From Lepturacanthus savala (Eukaryota; Chordata; Actinopteri; Scombriformes; Trichiuridae), in assembly GCA_030544235.1 (NCBI GenBank), contig CM060477.1, positions 28,148,538-28,212,537 of the forward strand: a stretch of 64,000 bases of DNA, given 5' to 3'. Positions 1 through 11,000 of the stretch are shown piece after piece. The notes under the pieces were generated by a model, which was not told the origin of the DNA, made no database searches, and worked only from the letters and a program-made list of their open reading frames with translations. Both the position numbers and the translations under genes were made by a program. Position 1 is the stretch's first letter. Each line of letters starts with the position of its first letter.

Positions 1-341
1 ACCTTTTTCTCCACTTATCTGAAAGAAGATGGATGATATGGAAGACTGAAATCTTAAAATTGATCAGTGTGTGAGAAAAACCTTTTGCTGTGTCTCACCT
101 TAAATCTCTAAGAAGTAGCACAAGCCAAATGATTGTCAGTGTTGGTGTAGCTCACTCACCTGCTCTGCTGCTATTATACATCTTATATCGAATTCTGTCA
201 TTTCAGTCAGTACCAATGTAGTGTTTTTTCCATCTCTTAATTTACTTAAGTCTAAATTAAAGACCTTGTTTGGAGTAATAGTATGTACATTTAGATAGAA
301 TAGGTCACCTCATTCATTCATTTAAAAATGGATGCTGGTCA

Positions 342-690
342 TGTGATGATGGTAAAAATGGCCAAAGGGGTTGAAAGGGCTGTAGCCCAGGTCAGAGGTC
401 AAAGCCATATGTACTTTCTTTGAATTGTCTCAAGGCAGCTGACCAACAGGAATAGGAACAAATGGTATCAGAGATAGGTTTGACCAGGTATGACAATGTT
501 TGGAGGAGTGGACCTAGGAAAAGTATTTAAAGAAGATGTTTGAGATGAATAGAGAGAGGTCATATTGGCACAGAGGCGCTCCAAGATTCATCATTATGGA
601 GAGAGATCTACAGTTTGTTTATGACACTGTTCTTTCTTGGAATAAAACTCTTTGCACGCGAATCAGGTGGTGACGTCTTTCATCAGCACA
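342..690 (+). mobile_element. Possible solo LTR (degraded)
   Basis: The segment opens with TGTGATGATG and closes with CATCAGCACA, giving imperfect TG...CA inverted ends. Near its right end it carries an AATAAAACTCTTTG stretch that resembles the polyadenylation signal and R/U5 boundary of a long terminal repeat. I found no matching target-site duplication, no primer-binding site and no internal retrotransposon genes beside it. It could equally be an unrelated interspersed repeat. The first 341 bases of the window show nothing I recognise. Confidence 0.35.
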
Positions 691-715
691 TAAAGAAAGA
701 ACAGCAACCCTGACC

Positions 716-881
716 CACATGTCAAATGTCCATGAACAAACATTATATCCATGTATGTCCTTCAAAATAAAAGCCCTCTTTTCACACCCAGCTGTAAAAA
801 CACAGATTTTATATCACAGCTTTTTAGAAAAAATGAAGCTAAACTGTTGCCGTATGGAAACACTATGTAATAGAGGGTTAA
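716..881 (+). repeat. TTAA-ended dispersed repeat, copy 1
   Basis: One of about eight copies in the window of a family with a body rich in short shared blocks (for example CACATGTCAAATGTCCATGA and CAAAATAAAAGCCC). The family has a near-palindrome related to TTGCCATATGGCAA and an end reading AGAGGG followed by TTAA. Here the TTAA is at 878-881. The end structure (CCCTC on the other strand, directly abutting TTAA) is what a non-autonomous piggyBac-type element would leave. No transposase is present. Confidence 0.7.
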
Positions 882-1366
882 ACCCTCTACTCTGCCTCTC
901 TGAGCTGACGTCTCTGTCTCTTGGCGTCTCGGTTCATACTTCAGTGATGCCAGGCTGAGGTCAGACAGACAGAGACTCGGTGAGATGGACGTCTGAGGAG
1001 GAATCCTCCCGACCATGCAGAGCGTCCTGCCCTGACAGGCAACAGTTCACCGGCTTCCAGAGCAGATGATGGGCAGCTCTTAGCTTTCTGTTACAGCAGG
1101 GAAGTGAAAAACAACAACCTTGACAACCTTTACGTTAAAGGGGCCCTACTTGAATGAATACATTCTAGATTTATTAGAGCCCTATATATATTTGTATGAC
1201 AGGAGAGAGTGTATTAATACTGTCCCATGTTTGAAAAACACTCAATCCACAGAAAGGATGTCAAAATTCCAAATAAAAAACAGGAAAGTGTAGAATATGA
1301 GACATTTAAATGGTACAAAAATAATCAGTTAACTACCCAACGACCCAAAAAAGTCAGATATCAATT
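882..1366. other. Intergenic, nothing recognised
   Basis: AT-rich single-copy-looking sequence without a convincing open reading frame, RNA gene or repeat end. A short GC-richer patch at about 890-1090 has overlapping open frames on both strands that match no family I know. Confidence 0.5.
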
Positions 1367-1597
1367 TTCAGGAATCAAGTAATAGTTAACAACGTAGACA
1401 TCCAGCTTTTCTGCAGTAATGGACTTAAATAAAGTATAAAGTTGATCCAACCAAGTTTCTCTGGTTAATTAACCCCCGTCTGTATATCAGCATGGATGAA
1501 GCCTGATGTCTGGGTCTTTTCTAGGACTAGAGCTCTAGAGCTAAGCAGAACCCCATGATCTAGACCTAGTTAGTCAGGAGTTCATCCTACAGCAACA
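1367..1597 (+). repeat. 231-bp direct duplication, copy 1
   Basis: This block is repeated at 4702-4932 in the same orientation and with the same length; I count only a handful of substitutions. It contains the palindrome CTAGAGCTCTAG and a TTAATTAACCCCC stretch. It has no coding potential. It may be a short interspersed element or a local copy-paste duplication; the family is unknown to me. Confidence 0.75.
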
Positions 1598-1598
1598 A

Positions 1599-1601
<3 letters not shown>

Positions 1602-1663
<62 letters not shown>
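1602..1663. repeat. (TA)n microsatellite
   Basis: Uninterrupted TA dinucleotide run directly after copy 1 of the 231-bp duplication. The open frames that read through it are artefacts of the repeat. Confidence 0.97.
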
Positions 1664-1665
<2 letters not shown>

Positions 1666-2232
1666 AAGTGGATGTGAACCTTTGCCTAAGTTGTCTATTA
1701 TCATTGGTGTTGGGATTAAATGGGTTAAATGGACCTTATTGTTGGGAAAAACAAACAAACATTTTTTCATGAATATTCCCTCTTGTTTCCTGTTAAATAA
1801 TCTGTTGGTCATAAGTTGGTTTGACAACAGACACAATATTTAGAAACATTGAGAATTTCCATGCCCAGTTTGTCCCTTATACACAAACACTGTAACACAG
1901 TTGATCTGTCAATATGACAATATTGTTAATATATTGATGGAATAACTCTAATCCCCCATTCCACATTGGTACATATTAAACAGAATGGCAGTGTAATGTT
2001 GCCTTCAACAGGCTGTGTAAAAGGGGCTACTGTGAAGTCCTACAGAAACCCTGTCCTTCAGGGACATCTTGAGCAGCTTTATGGACAGATAAATTGCTTT
2101 CTCTGGGCAACACAAAGCTGTTTTTGTCCCTCTGAGCTCTCGCCCATATTTCCTCACACCCTTGTGGTGTATTTATGGCCGTTTACCCATTCAAGTGCCA
2201 CTCTGTGATGCAGAGTGGGAACTGACAGATCG

Positions 2233-2233
<1 letters not shown>

Positions 2234-2309
<76 letters not shown>
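2234..2309. repeat. (CA)n microsatellite
   Basis: Uninterrupted CA dinucleotide run of about 38 units. All open frames here are repeat artefacts. Between this run and 3110 the sequence is AT-rich with nothing recognised. Confidence 0.98.
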
Positions 2310-2311
<2 letters not shown>

Positions 2312-3109
2312 ACTTTGAGTGTCTTTCCTCCAAGTGTACCCATAAAAGTGGGTATCCAGATGTGCAGCAGCCTGTGTGGGACAGTCACCACCTCAACACA
2401 TGCTGTAACAGTGGAATAGAATGAGTTTTACATACGATGACGTTGGTCACTTTAGAAACACAACAGGTGATAAATCATGGTAGTGACAGTGTGAGCGAGT
2501 CAGAATCCAAGAGGAATCCTACACATATATTACTACACCACTACCACTAACAGCCTGTATTATTGATTATTTGTGTTATTTAAATAAGACACATGCCAAG
2601 AGATTCAATAAATTCATATAATGATCAACATTCACGACCGGTTATCCAGGCAATTTTCTGATTTACATAAAAAGTCACACTTCTATTTACCACCATGAGT
2701 TGTAAAATGGATAGAAAATATAGTCAAGACATTGGCAAGGTTAGAAATAAAGATTTTATTTGATATAGGTTTTTCCTTCAAACTTTGCTTTTGTCAAAGG
2801 AAGCTCAGTTTTCTACTCTTCTTCTCTAAACAGCTAAACTCTTTCCAGCTGTGCTAACATGTTAGCATCAAGGGTTTTCTAATCATCCATTAACCTTCTG
2901 ATCAATGATCAAACACATTGATCCATTAGAACACTGGAGTGATAGTTGCTGGAAATGGGCCTCTATACACCTATGCAAAAATAAGGAAATGTCCCCAAAC
3001 TTTTCCATGGGTTTGTATGTATCAGGACAATTTTTATCAACTTTTACTATACTAGATATTTTGTGCTATTTACATCACTTCACCCTCCTCCTCTATAACA
3101 AAATCTGCC

Positions 3110-3113
<4 letters not shown>

Positions 3114-3151
<38 letters not shown>

Positions 3152-3229
3152 CAATGATGCTGCATGTTTGACTGCTTTAGCAAAGCTGCTAATGTTAGCA
3201 ATGCATATATATATATATATATATATATA
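3114..3229. repeat. Paired (TA)n microsatellites
   Basis: Two TA runs, 3114-3149 and 3205-3229, are separated by 55 bases. The words TAGCAATG and ATGTTAGCAATGCATA recur around them, so the pair probably arose by local duplication. Confidence 0.9.
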
Positions 3230-3325
3230 GAATAGTCATTTACCATATTAGCAATGCATAGAGTGTATTTCTTTCAAATATAAGGACATTTATAAGTGAT
3301 ACCAAACTTTTAAAAGGTGTTTTTC

Positions 3326-3360
3326 ACACTTAGATACTTGTCTTACAAGTATCTAAGTGT
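3326..3360. repeat. Perfect 15-bp inverted repeat
   Basis: Arms ACACTTAGATACTTG and CAAGTATCTAAGTGT are perfect complements separated by a 5-base loop, so the site can form a short hairpin. It is not followed by a T-run typical of a terminator, and no gene adjoins it. Confidence 0.85.
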
Positions 3361-4661
3361 ATCTTTTATGAGTTTTTTCTGTATTCAAAGGCAGGTAGCT
3401 ATTGTAGAGGCACCAGTATAAGATTGCAGGGATGTCAATTGAGTCAATTGAACCAATTGTTTGGTCGATTGCAGAGTCAAAATAATATGGGTGTGTGGGG
3501 GTTAAAAGAAGTGAGATTAGTCAGTCTGCTGGATGCTAGCAGCTCCAGGCTACATTAGCTGCTACTAGCATGAGATGCATTGCATTATGGGTAATGTAGG
3601 CAACAGGTTTTGACAAGGAAGGCGACTGTGGAATAAAAAAAGCTATCTTGAATGACACAGTATTAAGTTGGGATCATTTTTTTTATGTTATGTTTAAATA
3701 TGCAAATAAGGAATTATTAGTTAAGTTAATAACTTAATATGCAGTAATTTGCAAACATTTCCAGAACAGAAATGGAAAAAAGCCAGGTCCAACGTTCTCA
3801 TCTCATGTTGTTGACATTTTTTTCATTTTCACAGAGGCATTTTGTTTTTTTTTTTTAAGAAAAATCAATTCTTATTTATAATTTTGGAAGCTTCTCAAAC
3901 TTCTATACCAGCCAATGAGATTAAGCATTTAGCTTTAACTTTAATAACTTTGTTATCTCATGATGGGTTGCTAATTCAAAATGAAATTACCATATTTTGA
4001 TCTGAGAGAATTGTGCAGGATAGACGCTGTTATGAAGGTTCATCAGACACATGGTGCCAACAATGCTGGCGACGCAACATGAACAATGTAAAATAAAACA
4101 AGCAGTGAAATGTGGATTTTGAACATTTTGAAAGAAACCATGAGAAGACATCAGGTCCATAACAGGAAGGCTACAGACAACAATAGAAAACATATTATCA
4201 ACTGCTGCCAGAACTCCTTCATGTTCACTTATTGAACAATCCCTCTGGACCAGTGTCAGCTGAATGTAAATGCAACTCAAAGATGGAGACATTGATGAGA
4301 CTTGACAGTGATGGAGAAGCCATGTCTCTGGTCTGCATGTAGCAGGTGTAGAATCAGTGTCAACAGTATTAACATGCACATTCTATCCCTCTCAGGCAGA
4401 GTCTGGATATTGGATATGAACATGACTACAACTTGAGACGTGTGTCAAATGTGATCAATATCCCTCGGTCTCTTTAGCAGTTTGGAATCTGAACTTTATG
4501 TGAACTGCAGATTTATTTATGCGAGCCAACTACAGCGAACAAACTTTCATAACTCAAGGTCTTCAAAGTATTTTGACATCAGATAGATGACAATTATACA
4601 TGCTAGAGAAGAAGAAGGACAAGTCTGGACAGATTATCATATTCAGTTAATTCAATCACTC
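3361..4661. other. Intergenic, one unassigned ORF
   Basis: No gene supported. A 130-codon open frame lies on the minus strand at 3987-4379. Its Cys- and His-rich conceptual product matches no domain I know and has no splice or promoter context, so I treat it as chance or as part of an old repeat. The rest is AT-rich. Confidence 0.45.
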
Positions 4662-4701
4662 TTAACCCTCCATTACATAGTGTTGCCATATTACTTTATG
4701 A
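4662..4701 (-). repeat. TTAA-ended repeat, terminal fragment
   Basis: TTAACCCTCCATTACATAG is the outer end of the TTAA-ended family on the minus strand, with TTAA at 4662-4665. Only the last 40 or so bases remain, and they abut copy 2 of the 231-bp duplication. Confidence 0.6.
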
Positions 4702-4932
4702 TTCAGGGATCAAGTACTAGTTAACAACTTAGACATCCAGCTTTTCTGCAGTAATGGACTTAAATAAAGTATAAAGTTGCTCCAACCAAGTTTCTCTGGT
4801 TAATTAACCCCCGTCTGTATATCAGCATGGATGAAGCCTGATGTCTGGGTCTTTTCTAGGACTAGAGCTCTAGAGCTAAGCAGAACCCCATGATCTAGAC
4901 CTAGTTAGTCAGGAGTTCATCCTACAGCAACA
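4702..4932 (+). repeat. 231-bp direct duplication, copy 2
   Basis: Second copy of the block at 1367-1597, same length and orientation, separated by 3.3 kb. The identical length with no indel implies recent origin. Confidence 0.75.
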
Positions 4933-5040
4933 TAATCCACATCAGACCATCATCATCTGTCACATGACACATTAAACTATGACAATTTAGAGAAAAACTG
5001 AACAAATCAAGTTGTTCTACAACTTTTGACCGGTAGTGTA
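4933..5040 (+). mobile_element. Tc1/mariner-type terminal fragment
   Basis: The segment ends in ACTTTTGACCGGTAGTG followed by TA (5039-5040). This is the well-known outer end of fish Tc1-like elements, which insert at TA. The opposite end and the transposase are not present, so only a terminal remnant is left. Confidence 0.6.
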
Positions 5041-5229
5041 TGTGCAAGAATTGCTGACTTTTGGGGCAATGTTAAGGGAAAAAAGAAGTATTCCTAGATC
5101 CCAGCAGTTCATGGTGATTACTGTGTTGTTGCAAAAATCTGGAACGAAGCCCACTTTTCTCCTTGGTATCACTGCATGGATAAAGCATCAAGTGGATGGT
5201 CGTATCTGCCACATCTTCTTCCCTCTCTT

Positions 5230-6110
5230 GTCAGAGGATTCATGGGCTGTCTGAGAGCGGCGCCGTGTGCCAAGCAACCAACTGGGGAAACAGGTGGTCG
5301 GTGATGTGATCAGTGGCGACTAAGGCCCTCTCTCTGGTCAATATAACAGATCAAGTTGTGACACTAATTTTCATTTACTGCTGAGCCGTGCTACCTGCCA
5401 ACAGCCTGATGGAAGAATGGCGCCGGGCAGCGATCGGCTTCTGCTGGGAGGAGGCGGATGAAATTTTAAACACCCGCACCAGGCATCTTTATGCAAAGCA
5501 GAGCGGAGGGCCTGTCAGAGGGAATCAGAGGCTGCTTGATGGCTGGAAACAGTTAAAAGATTTTCTTTTTTTTCTCCACATAAGCACCACATAGCTAATT
5601 AGCGCCACACATATGTTGAGTCCCACTGCAGGGATCCCCCTCCTAAAACCTATGGCTACCGTTCTTGAACAATCCCCAGGACATTCGCACAGGCTGTCAA
5701 ACCCCTGCTAACATCCTACCTGCATCACTGTCAGTTACAGTTGAACAAACCAGACAGGCGTAGCCCGGCTCTCGATATGGGTTTGGAAGGGCGAACGCAT
5801 AAAGCGAGCGCTATGACTGGATCCATGATGGAAGCGGTGGCAAGGAGGGCCAAGGTTGCTGCATTTCATATCAACGGAAAAGGAGCTGATCAGAGGGGGA
5901 GCTGACAAGCTGGGAGGTGAACGGCGTGAGCTGGTTGTTCAGCAGGGAGACGCCTCAGCAATCCCCGCAGTGATTTCATGACTCAGTCTCATCACATTAC
6001 TCAGCTTTATCCTCGGCTAGCTATAGCCTCCTTCCCCCCCGAGGCCTTCTGCTAGTCCAGCTATGAAATGAGATGACAAGGTTTTTTTTCTGTCCCTCCT
6101 GGAGCCTTGA
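5230..6110. promoter_or_regulatory. Candidate conserved non-coding block
   Basis: An unusually GC-balanced, low-repeat stretch in otherwise AT-rich DNA, without a long open frame. It contains an octamer-like ATGCAAAG site near 5490 and an AP-1-like TGACTCAG near 5980. By composition and absence of repeats it resembles ancient non-coding regulatory DNA in the desert upstream of hs3st5. This is an inference from sequence texture only. Confidence 0.35.
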
Positions 6111-6137
6111 AGGGAGGATAGGGTTTGTTTATGCTGG

Positions 6138-6143
<6 letters not shown>

Positions 6144-6173
<30 letters not shown>
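6144..6173. repeat. (TG)n microsatellite
   Basis: Short TG dinucleotide run. From here to about 7370 the sequence is AT-rich and I see no gene, RNA or element boundary. Confidence 0.95.
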
Positions 6174-6174
<1 letters not shown>

Positions 6175-7369
6175 ATAATTTGATGATAAAAATCTGGTCT
6201 TCTTAACACTCCATCATCTGTTTGAACAAAAGTAAAGCATCCGGCGTGTCTGTTTTTCTTCTTCTTTATCTCCCGTTGGATCTCAGGGAAACAGACTGTT
6301 GTTGTTCCACTGGATGATCAAGTGTTAGCGCGCTGATAGAAACAGATTCAGAGATACAAACAAGAGATGTGAGAAGATGATTGATCTGCCTTCTGAATCT
6401 TTAACCTGTCTAGTAGATTTCCAGAATGTGGCTGCAGTTCACTGGGAACTTAAATGAGCCTGTTCACACTGAATCCACACAAATAGTTCTATGTTGAAAA
6501 ACAGAAAGAAGAAAGATCATAAGAATTAATTTCTGGAAAACTGCCACCGAATGTGGCATTTGTCCCTTTGTAGACTGAGTTTGATTCAACAGTCTGTGTT
6601 GAAGAACGTGTCAATAGGTGTAGGAGTTGGGTTTTAATTCATCTTCAACCTAAAAAGGTCAAACTAGCTCATCTGTCATTATTCTAGCCAATAATTACCA
6701 GTGCAGTTCAACTGGACTAAATGAGAACCCAATGAGAGCCCAGTTGGAATTGTTCAAATTGATCTAAATAAAAGTTGTGAACCGTTGTGAACATTAAACC
6801 TCTCTGAGCTGTGAAGTTGCACCATTCAATCCTTTCATATTAAAAACAGATCAGATGTTTAGATGTAATCTTTCAGCTTGCTGTTTAATTCAGATTGACT
6901 GTTTTAATTCATTTGTCAACTGTCATCACCCTGTTTCCAGCAGCAGCTGTTTTCACTTATATAACATCTGATGAAAGTGTGATGAATGCTAATGTTATGA
7001 AGATGTGTCTGATGAATGTGTAAATAGGCGACTGATAACACATTTGTCATATCAGAATCATAATATATTAACATGTGTTAGCTCAACACAATCAGATTAA
7101 TGCAGATTTTCACTTTTAACAACATTTTAAATCAGGCCTGTGATGTTGGATGGTCCACACTGAAATATATCCGGATGGATATATGGATGGCATCTAATGT
7201 TGTATTCATCATCTCCAGAGGATGAATTATAATGAACTGTCATCAGGTAAAGCCTTTAACTCATTCATTTAAATCATTCATTCATTTAAATTATGTTACT
7301 ACATGCAAGGGATTCACAGGAAGAGACATGGATTGAAATTATCTCATTATTGGCAACACATCTATTTTA

Positions 7370-7645
7370 GCATGTTAGAAAAACATATATAACAATAAAA
7401 TTAAATTCAAGTAAATTTGTTTTTATTCTGTGAAAATTTTCCCAAATTCGGACTAAAAGAAAACCTTCAGTTATGAGACAGTGATGCTCACATGTCAAAC
7501 GTCCATGAGCAAACAGGATATCCTGTCATGTGACCTCATAATTTGTATGTCCTTCCAAAATAAAAGCCCCCTTTTCACACCTAACTGTAAAACTAAAGAT
7601 TTTATATCACAGCTATTCAGAAAAATGAAGTTTTAACTGGTTTTA
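7370..7645 (+). repeat. TTAA-family repeat, copy 2 (partial)
   Basis: Shares the CACATGTCAAA(T/C)GTCCATGA, CCTCATAA and CAAAATAAAAGCCCC blocks with the other copies. The AGAGGG-TTAA end is missing, so this copy is truncated. Confidence 0.65.
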
Positions 7646-7879
7646 AGACGTTCTAATAGAATATTTGCATTTCTCTGTGTTTGGACAGGCACAGTATTTA
7701 TAGGACATCTCCTGCTATGTTTATTATTAGCATTAGGCTACTACTGTATTAATAGTGCTATGAATATGTTCTAAATGTTTACATTTCTGACAGCAGAACT
7801 TGAAGCCTGGTGGTGTGACAATATTCCCAACGACTGTCCACAAACAGCACAGATCAGATCACTTCATGAGTCAACTTTA

Positions 7880-8030
7880 GGGCAGTGATTACGATTGTTT
7901 CCATATGGCAACAATATGGAAATATAGATTAATATTGACTTAAATAGCATGAAACTATCCTGAGACTATGTTTATAACTTTTATTATAGTTCCTAAATAT
8001 TATTTAGGACATTTTAAATAATTCAAAACA
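7880..8030 (-). repeat. TTAA-family repeat, internal part
   Basis: Reads like the internal block of the copy at 29540-30010, in the same minus orientation (CCATATGGCAACAATATG, then GAAACTATCCTGAGACTATG, then TTAGGACATTTTAA). Together with the plus-strand copy at 8200-8615 it forms a loose inverted pair. Confidence 0.55.
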
Positions 8031-8079
8031 TGTTATTTCATGTAATAGATTAAGAAAATAAGAATAAATTGACCAAAAC

Positions 8080-8190
8080 AAAGAAAAAAAAATAAGTTAT
8101 CTGCCAATGGAATAAGACATTTCAAGATAATTTGACTCAATATTGGACTAATTGTACCAAAAACAAGATATTTTCACTTTGTAGTTTAAA
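8080..8190 (+). mobile_element. CACTGCA-type MITE fragment
   Basis: Contains TATCTGCCAATGGAATAAGA and ATATTGGACTAATTGTACCA, words shared with the elements at 32907-33121 and 54500-54775, whose ends read CACTGCA...TGCAGTG. This copy lacks clear termini. Confidence 0.5.
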
Positions 8191-8199
8191 AGCTATGGC

Positions 8200-8615
8200 T
8201 AGCTAAACATAGTGTCAGGATAGCTTCATGCTATGTAAGTCAATGGGACTCTATTGGGTTGTTACACTAGGAATTTAACATATTTGTATATTGTTGCCAT
8301 ATGGCAAATAATTTAGCATATTAGAAAAAAATATATGAATTAAATGCAAACTTTAATAAATAACTAAATACAATAGGGAGTTACATTTTTTATTTTGTCA
8401 AATGTTTACAAAATTCTGAATAATTAATAATGAATTGGATGTGAGACAATGATGCTCACATGTCATGTGACCTCGTAAATTGTATGTCCGTCAAAATAAA
8501 AGCCCCTTTTCACATCTAACTGTAAAACAGAGTTTATATCACAGCTTTTTAGAACAATTAAAATTAAATAAATGTTGCTGCATGGCAACACTGTGCAATA
8601 GAGCATTAATTAGGT
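8200..8615 (+). repeat. TTAA-family repeat, copy 3
   Basis: Longer copy including the internal block ATGCTATGTAAGTCAATGGG and the palindrome TTGCCATATGGCAA, then the CACATGTCA and AAAATAAAAGCCCC blocks. The terminal AGAGGG-TTAA has decayed to AGAGCATTAA. Confidence 0.65.
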
Positions 8616-8649
8616 AGCATCGGGATTATAAAACACATTAATTGGTCAT

Positions 8650-8915
8650 GAATCTTGCCGATTGTCCCTGAACTCATCATGCTCAGGAAACCAGCCTCCC
8701 CTGGATGTCTGGTCTGATAAAGACGCTTTCAGCTGACAGCCTGTGTTTGTCTGGACTGGCGCCTGTTGTTATAGCTTCTCCCGCCTGGGCACAGCGAGGA
8801 GAACAGCACGTCATGGTGGTAGAGAGAAACTCTGATGAAGTGGAGCCGTGCTGCTGCTGGGGATAGAGGAGACATGATGGGGGACATGTCTGTTAGTCAG
8901 CTCACCTGTAGCTAG
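8650..8915. promoter_or_regulatory. Candidate conserved non-coding block
   Basis: GC-balanced, repeat-free stretch between repeats, with no open frame that resembles a protein. It may be old regulatory DNA. The evidence is compositional only. Confidence 0.25.
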
Positions 8916-9456
8916 AGCTGGGCAAGGTAATAATTAGTTGTTACTGTCATTCCATAGTAATTCATTACATTACAATCACTGTATTTAAAATGTAAGGGAT
9001 TACACTACTGTTACTTTAAGTTACTGACTAGTTTTCATTCAGCTGCTGATTCCACTGTTAAAGTGTTTCTCATGTCTTCAACAACAAGTCTCCAAACCTC
9101 TGGATGCTGAAGAATCTCAGAGCAGCAGAAGGTTCATTTAGTCTGTTTAGTGCTTTTATCTCCACTCTCATGTTAACTTCATGTTACTATGACTATGAAA
9201 TGTTCAATTCCTGCTGCTGTTTCAGGAAGTGGACACTTCTTTAGGTGGAATTTGACTACGATGTTCTTCACATCCTGATGTTTCACTAACATAAAGTAAT
9301 GGGTGCTCAATATTGAAATCACGATTATACAAACGATTATTTTTTAGTTATAAATACATTTATTCAGCATGAGTCACTGTGCTTTTGTTGGAGATTTTAA
9401 ACAGATTTCTTGTCCATAGATTTCATCTGATAGACATCTGTTATGTTCCCATATAT

Positions 9457-9715
9457 ACAGTACAGGCCAAACGTTGGGACACACCTTCTCATTCAATGTG
9501 TTTACTGCTTTGTTCACTCTTGTCTCGGGTCGTCACCTGAAATGGTTTTCACTTCATAGTTGTGCCTTATCAGGGTTAATTAGTGGCATTTCTTGCTTTA
9601 TCAATCAGATCAAAGGGTGGATGTTTAGAAGAAACTAGAATATAAAACATGTTTTCAGTTATTTCACCTTTTCTTGTTAAGAACATAACATCATGAGTTC
9701 ATTCATAGCCTTCAG
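9457..9715 (+). mobile_element. Tc1-type element remnant
   Basis: Begins TACAGTACAGGCCAAACGTT and continues GGGACACACCTTCTCATTC, the recognisable outer end of fish Tc1-like transposons. No transposase frame survives; the far end runs into the TA microsatellite. Confidence 0.6.
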
Positions 9716-9751
9716 TATATATATATATATATACATATACACATATATATA

Positions 9752-9803
<52 letters not shown>

Positions 9804-9814
9804 TATATATATAT

Positions 9815-9869
<55 letters not shown>

Positions 9870-9927
9870 TATATATATACACATATGTATATATATATGT
9901 GTATATATATATTTTATAAAATATATA
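9716..9927. repeat. Compound TA/CACA microsatellite
   Basis: About 210 bases of TA repeats interspersed with CACA, GTGT and ATGT variants. Long open frames on both strands here are artefacts rich in Ile and Tyr. Confidence 0.97.
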
Positions 9928-10274
9928 TGTGGCAGTCGCCTTGCCACCGTGGGTTCCCCTGCACCGAACAGACGCACAACAAGTCCAGTCTTTACTGTTA
10001 ACGGGTTTTTCCCCGGGCTTTATTAGCGCGCACACACACACACACGCTGAGGCCGTCTGCAGCCGTCGCAGGCTTGATAAGTTGCCGTCTGCTCGGCTCT
10101 CCTCGTGTCCGTTCCTCCTTCCTCTCGCGGGTCCAGCCTGCTACTGTTTTAAAAGAGATGGTGAGAGTAATTAGCGCACCTGTACTCACTGCTCAATTAC
10201 TCTCACCTGGCGCCGCTCCCCTGAGCCCTCTCCACACCTCTCTCCTGCAGCCGATGCGCCACGCCCCCTCCACA
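9928..10274 (-). mobile_element. Solo LTR, minus orientation
   Basis: Read on the minus strand the 347-bp segment starts TGTGGAGG and ends CTGCCACA, a TGTGG...CCACA inverted end. It contains in order a TTTTAAAA TATA-like box (about 10150) and an AATAAAG polyadenylation signal (about 10020), the order expected of an LTR. ATATA flanks both sides (9923-9927 and 10275-10279), matching a 5-bp target duplication, although the AT-rich context weakens that. No internal gag or pol region follows. The superfamily cannot be assigned from this alone. Confidence 0.75.
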
Positions 10275-10488
10275 ATATATAATATGATGTTTTAGATTGT
10301 TTGACATACAAATCGAAATTATAAAACACATTATAATGTACATTACTGATATTAGTACTGAGTAAGATATCAGCATCTTCTTTTCCTGTAATATCTTACA
10401 TTACTGCGTTACAGCAAAAATCAGTGCATTACAGTCGTTTATTGCATTTATAACAACACTGGCCACAACCAGGCAACAGCAGCTCCCT

Positions 10489-10564
10489 GTAGGACTCAGA
10501 GAGGAGCAGAGGGAGGGTTGTTGGTTGTAGGACTCAGAGAGGAGCAGAGGGAGGGTTGTTGGTT
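10489..10564. repeat. 38-bp tandem duplication
   Basis: Two exact adjacent copies of a 38-bp GA-rich unit that begins GTAGGACTCAGAGAGGAGCA. Confidence 0.95.
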
Positions 10565-10689
10565 GTTAGGATCCGTCTCCTCGTCTCTTCGTCTCCTCAG
10601 GGCCGTTCAGCATCTGTCAGAGCTGCACATCTGCTCCAGAGGCTGCTCTGCTACCAGGTGTTTGTACCTGATGTGATTCACAGTTCTCC

Positions 10690-11000
10690 CAGAGGTGGAG
10701 ACACACAAACACACACACACATACTGGTTTTCATCTGTTAGGAGGACCAACTTTTTAATCATCACTTTTGGGGACCACCCTTTCTAAAGGTTCTAGAGAT
10801 GTGAAAAAAATCAGGTACTCTATCCAGAGCATTGTTAGCTCATACACGACTTAAAAGATATGAATTGATGAAGTACTGTCTTCCCCATACTACATGGGGA
10901 CACAAAAAAAGACGGATTAACGTGGTTTGGGGGGACCTAATTTGCATATTATTAAAATATTTCACACAAACTTCTATGTGATTTGTGGGGACTTTACAGC
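10690..11000. repeat. GGGGAC-rich flank repeat
   Basis: A short (AC)n run is followed by a block in which GGGGAC recurs at 10770, 10896, 10931 and 10987. A related GGGGAC/GTCCCC-rich block next to an (AC)n run lies beyond the other end of the SET-recombinase gene (22400-22500). The same word recurs in the gene's introns. It may be a dispersed repeat or a terminal feature of the element that carried the gene. Confidence 0.45.

Larger units (their letters stand above)
8920..10470. mobile_element. Old TAATGCATTAC-type repeat with nested insertions
   Basis: The left part (about 8920-9300) and right part (about 10300-10470) carry the motifs of a common fish repeat (GTAATTCATTACATTACA on the left, TTACATTACTGCGTTACAG and AACACTGG on the right). 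Between them lie a Tc1-type fragment, a long TA-rich microsatellite and a solo LTR. The order implies at least three later events inside one older element. Confidence 0.5.

Noticed and set aside
2162..2424. Thr/His- and Val/Cys-repeat proteins
   Set aside because: Translations of the (CA)n microsatellite.
3987..4379. 130-codon minus-strand frame
   Set aside because: No recognisable domain; composition fits chance reading of non-coding DNA.
9677..10041. Six overlapping open frames rich in Ile and Tyr
   Set aside because: Translations of TA/CACA microsatellite in all frames.
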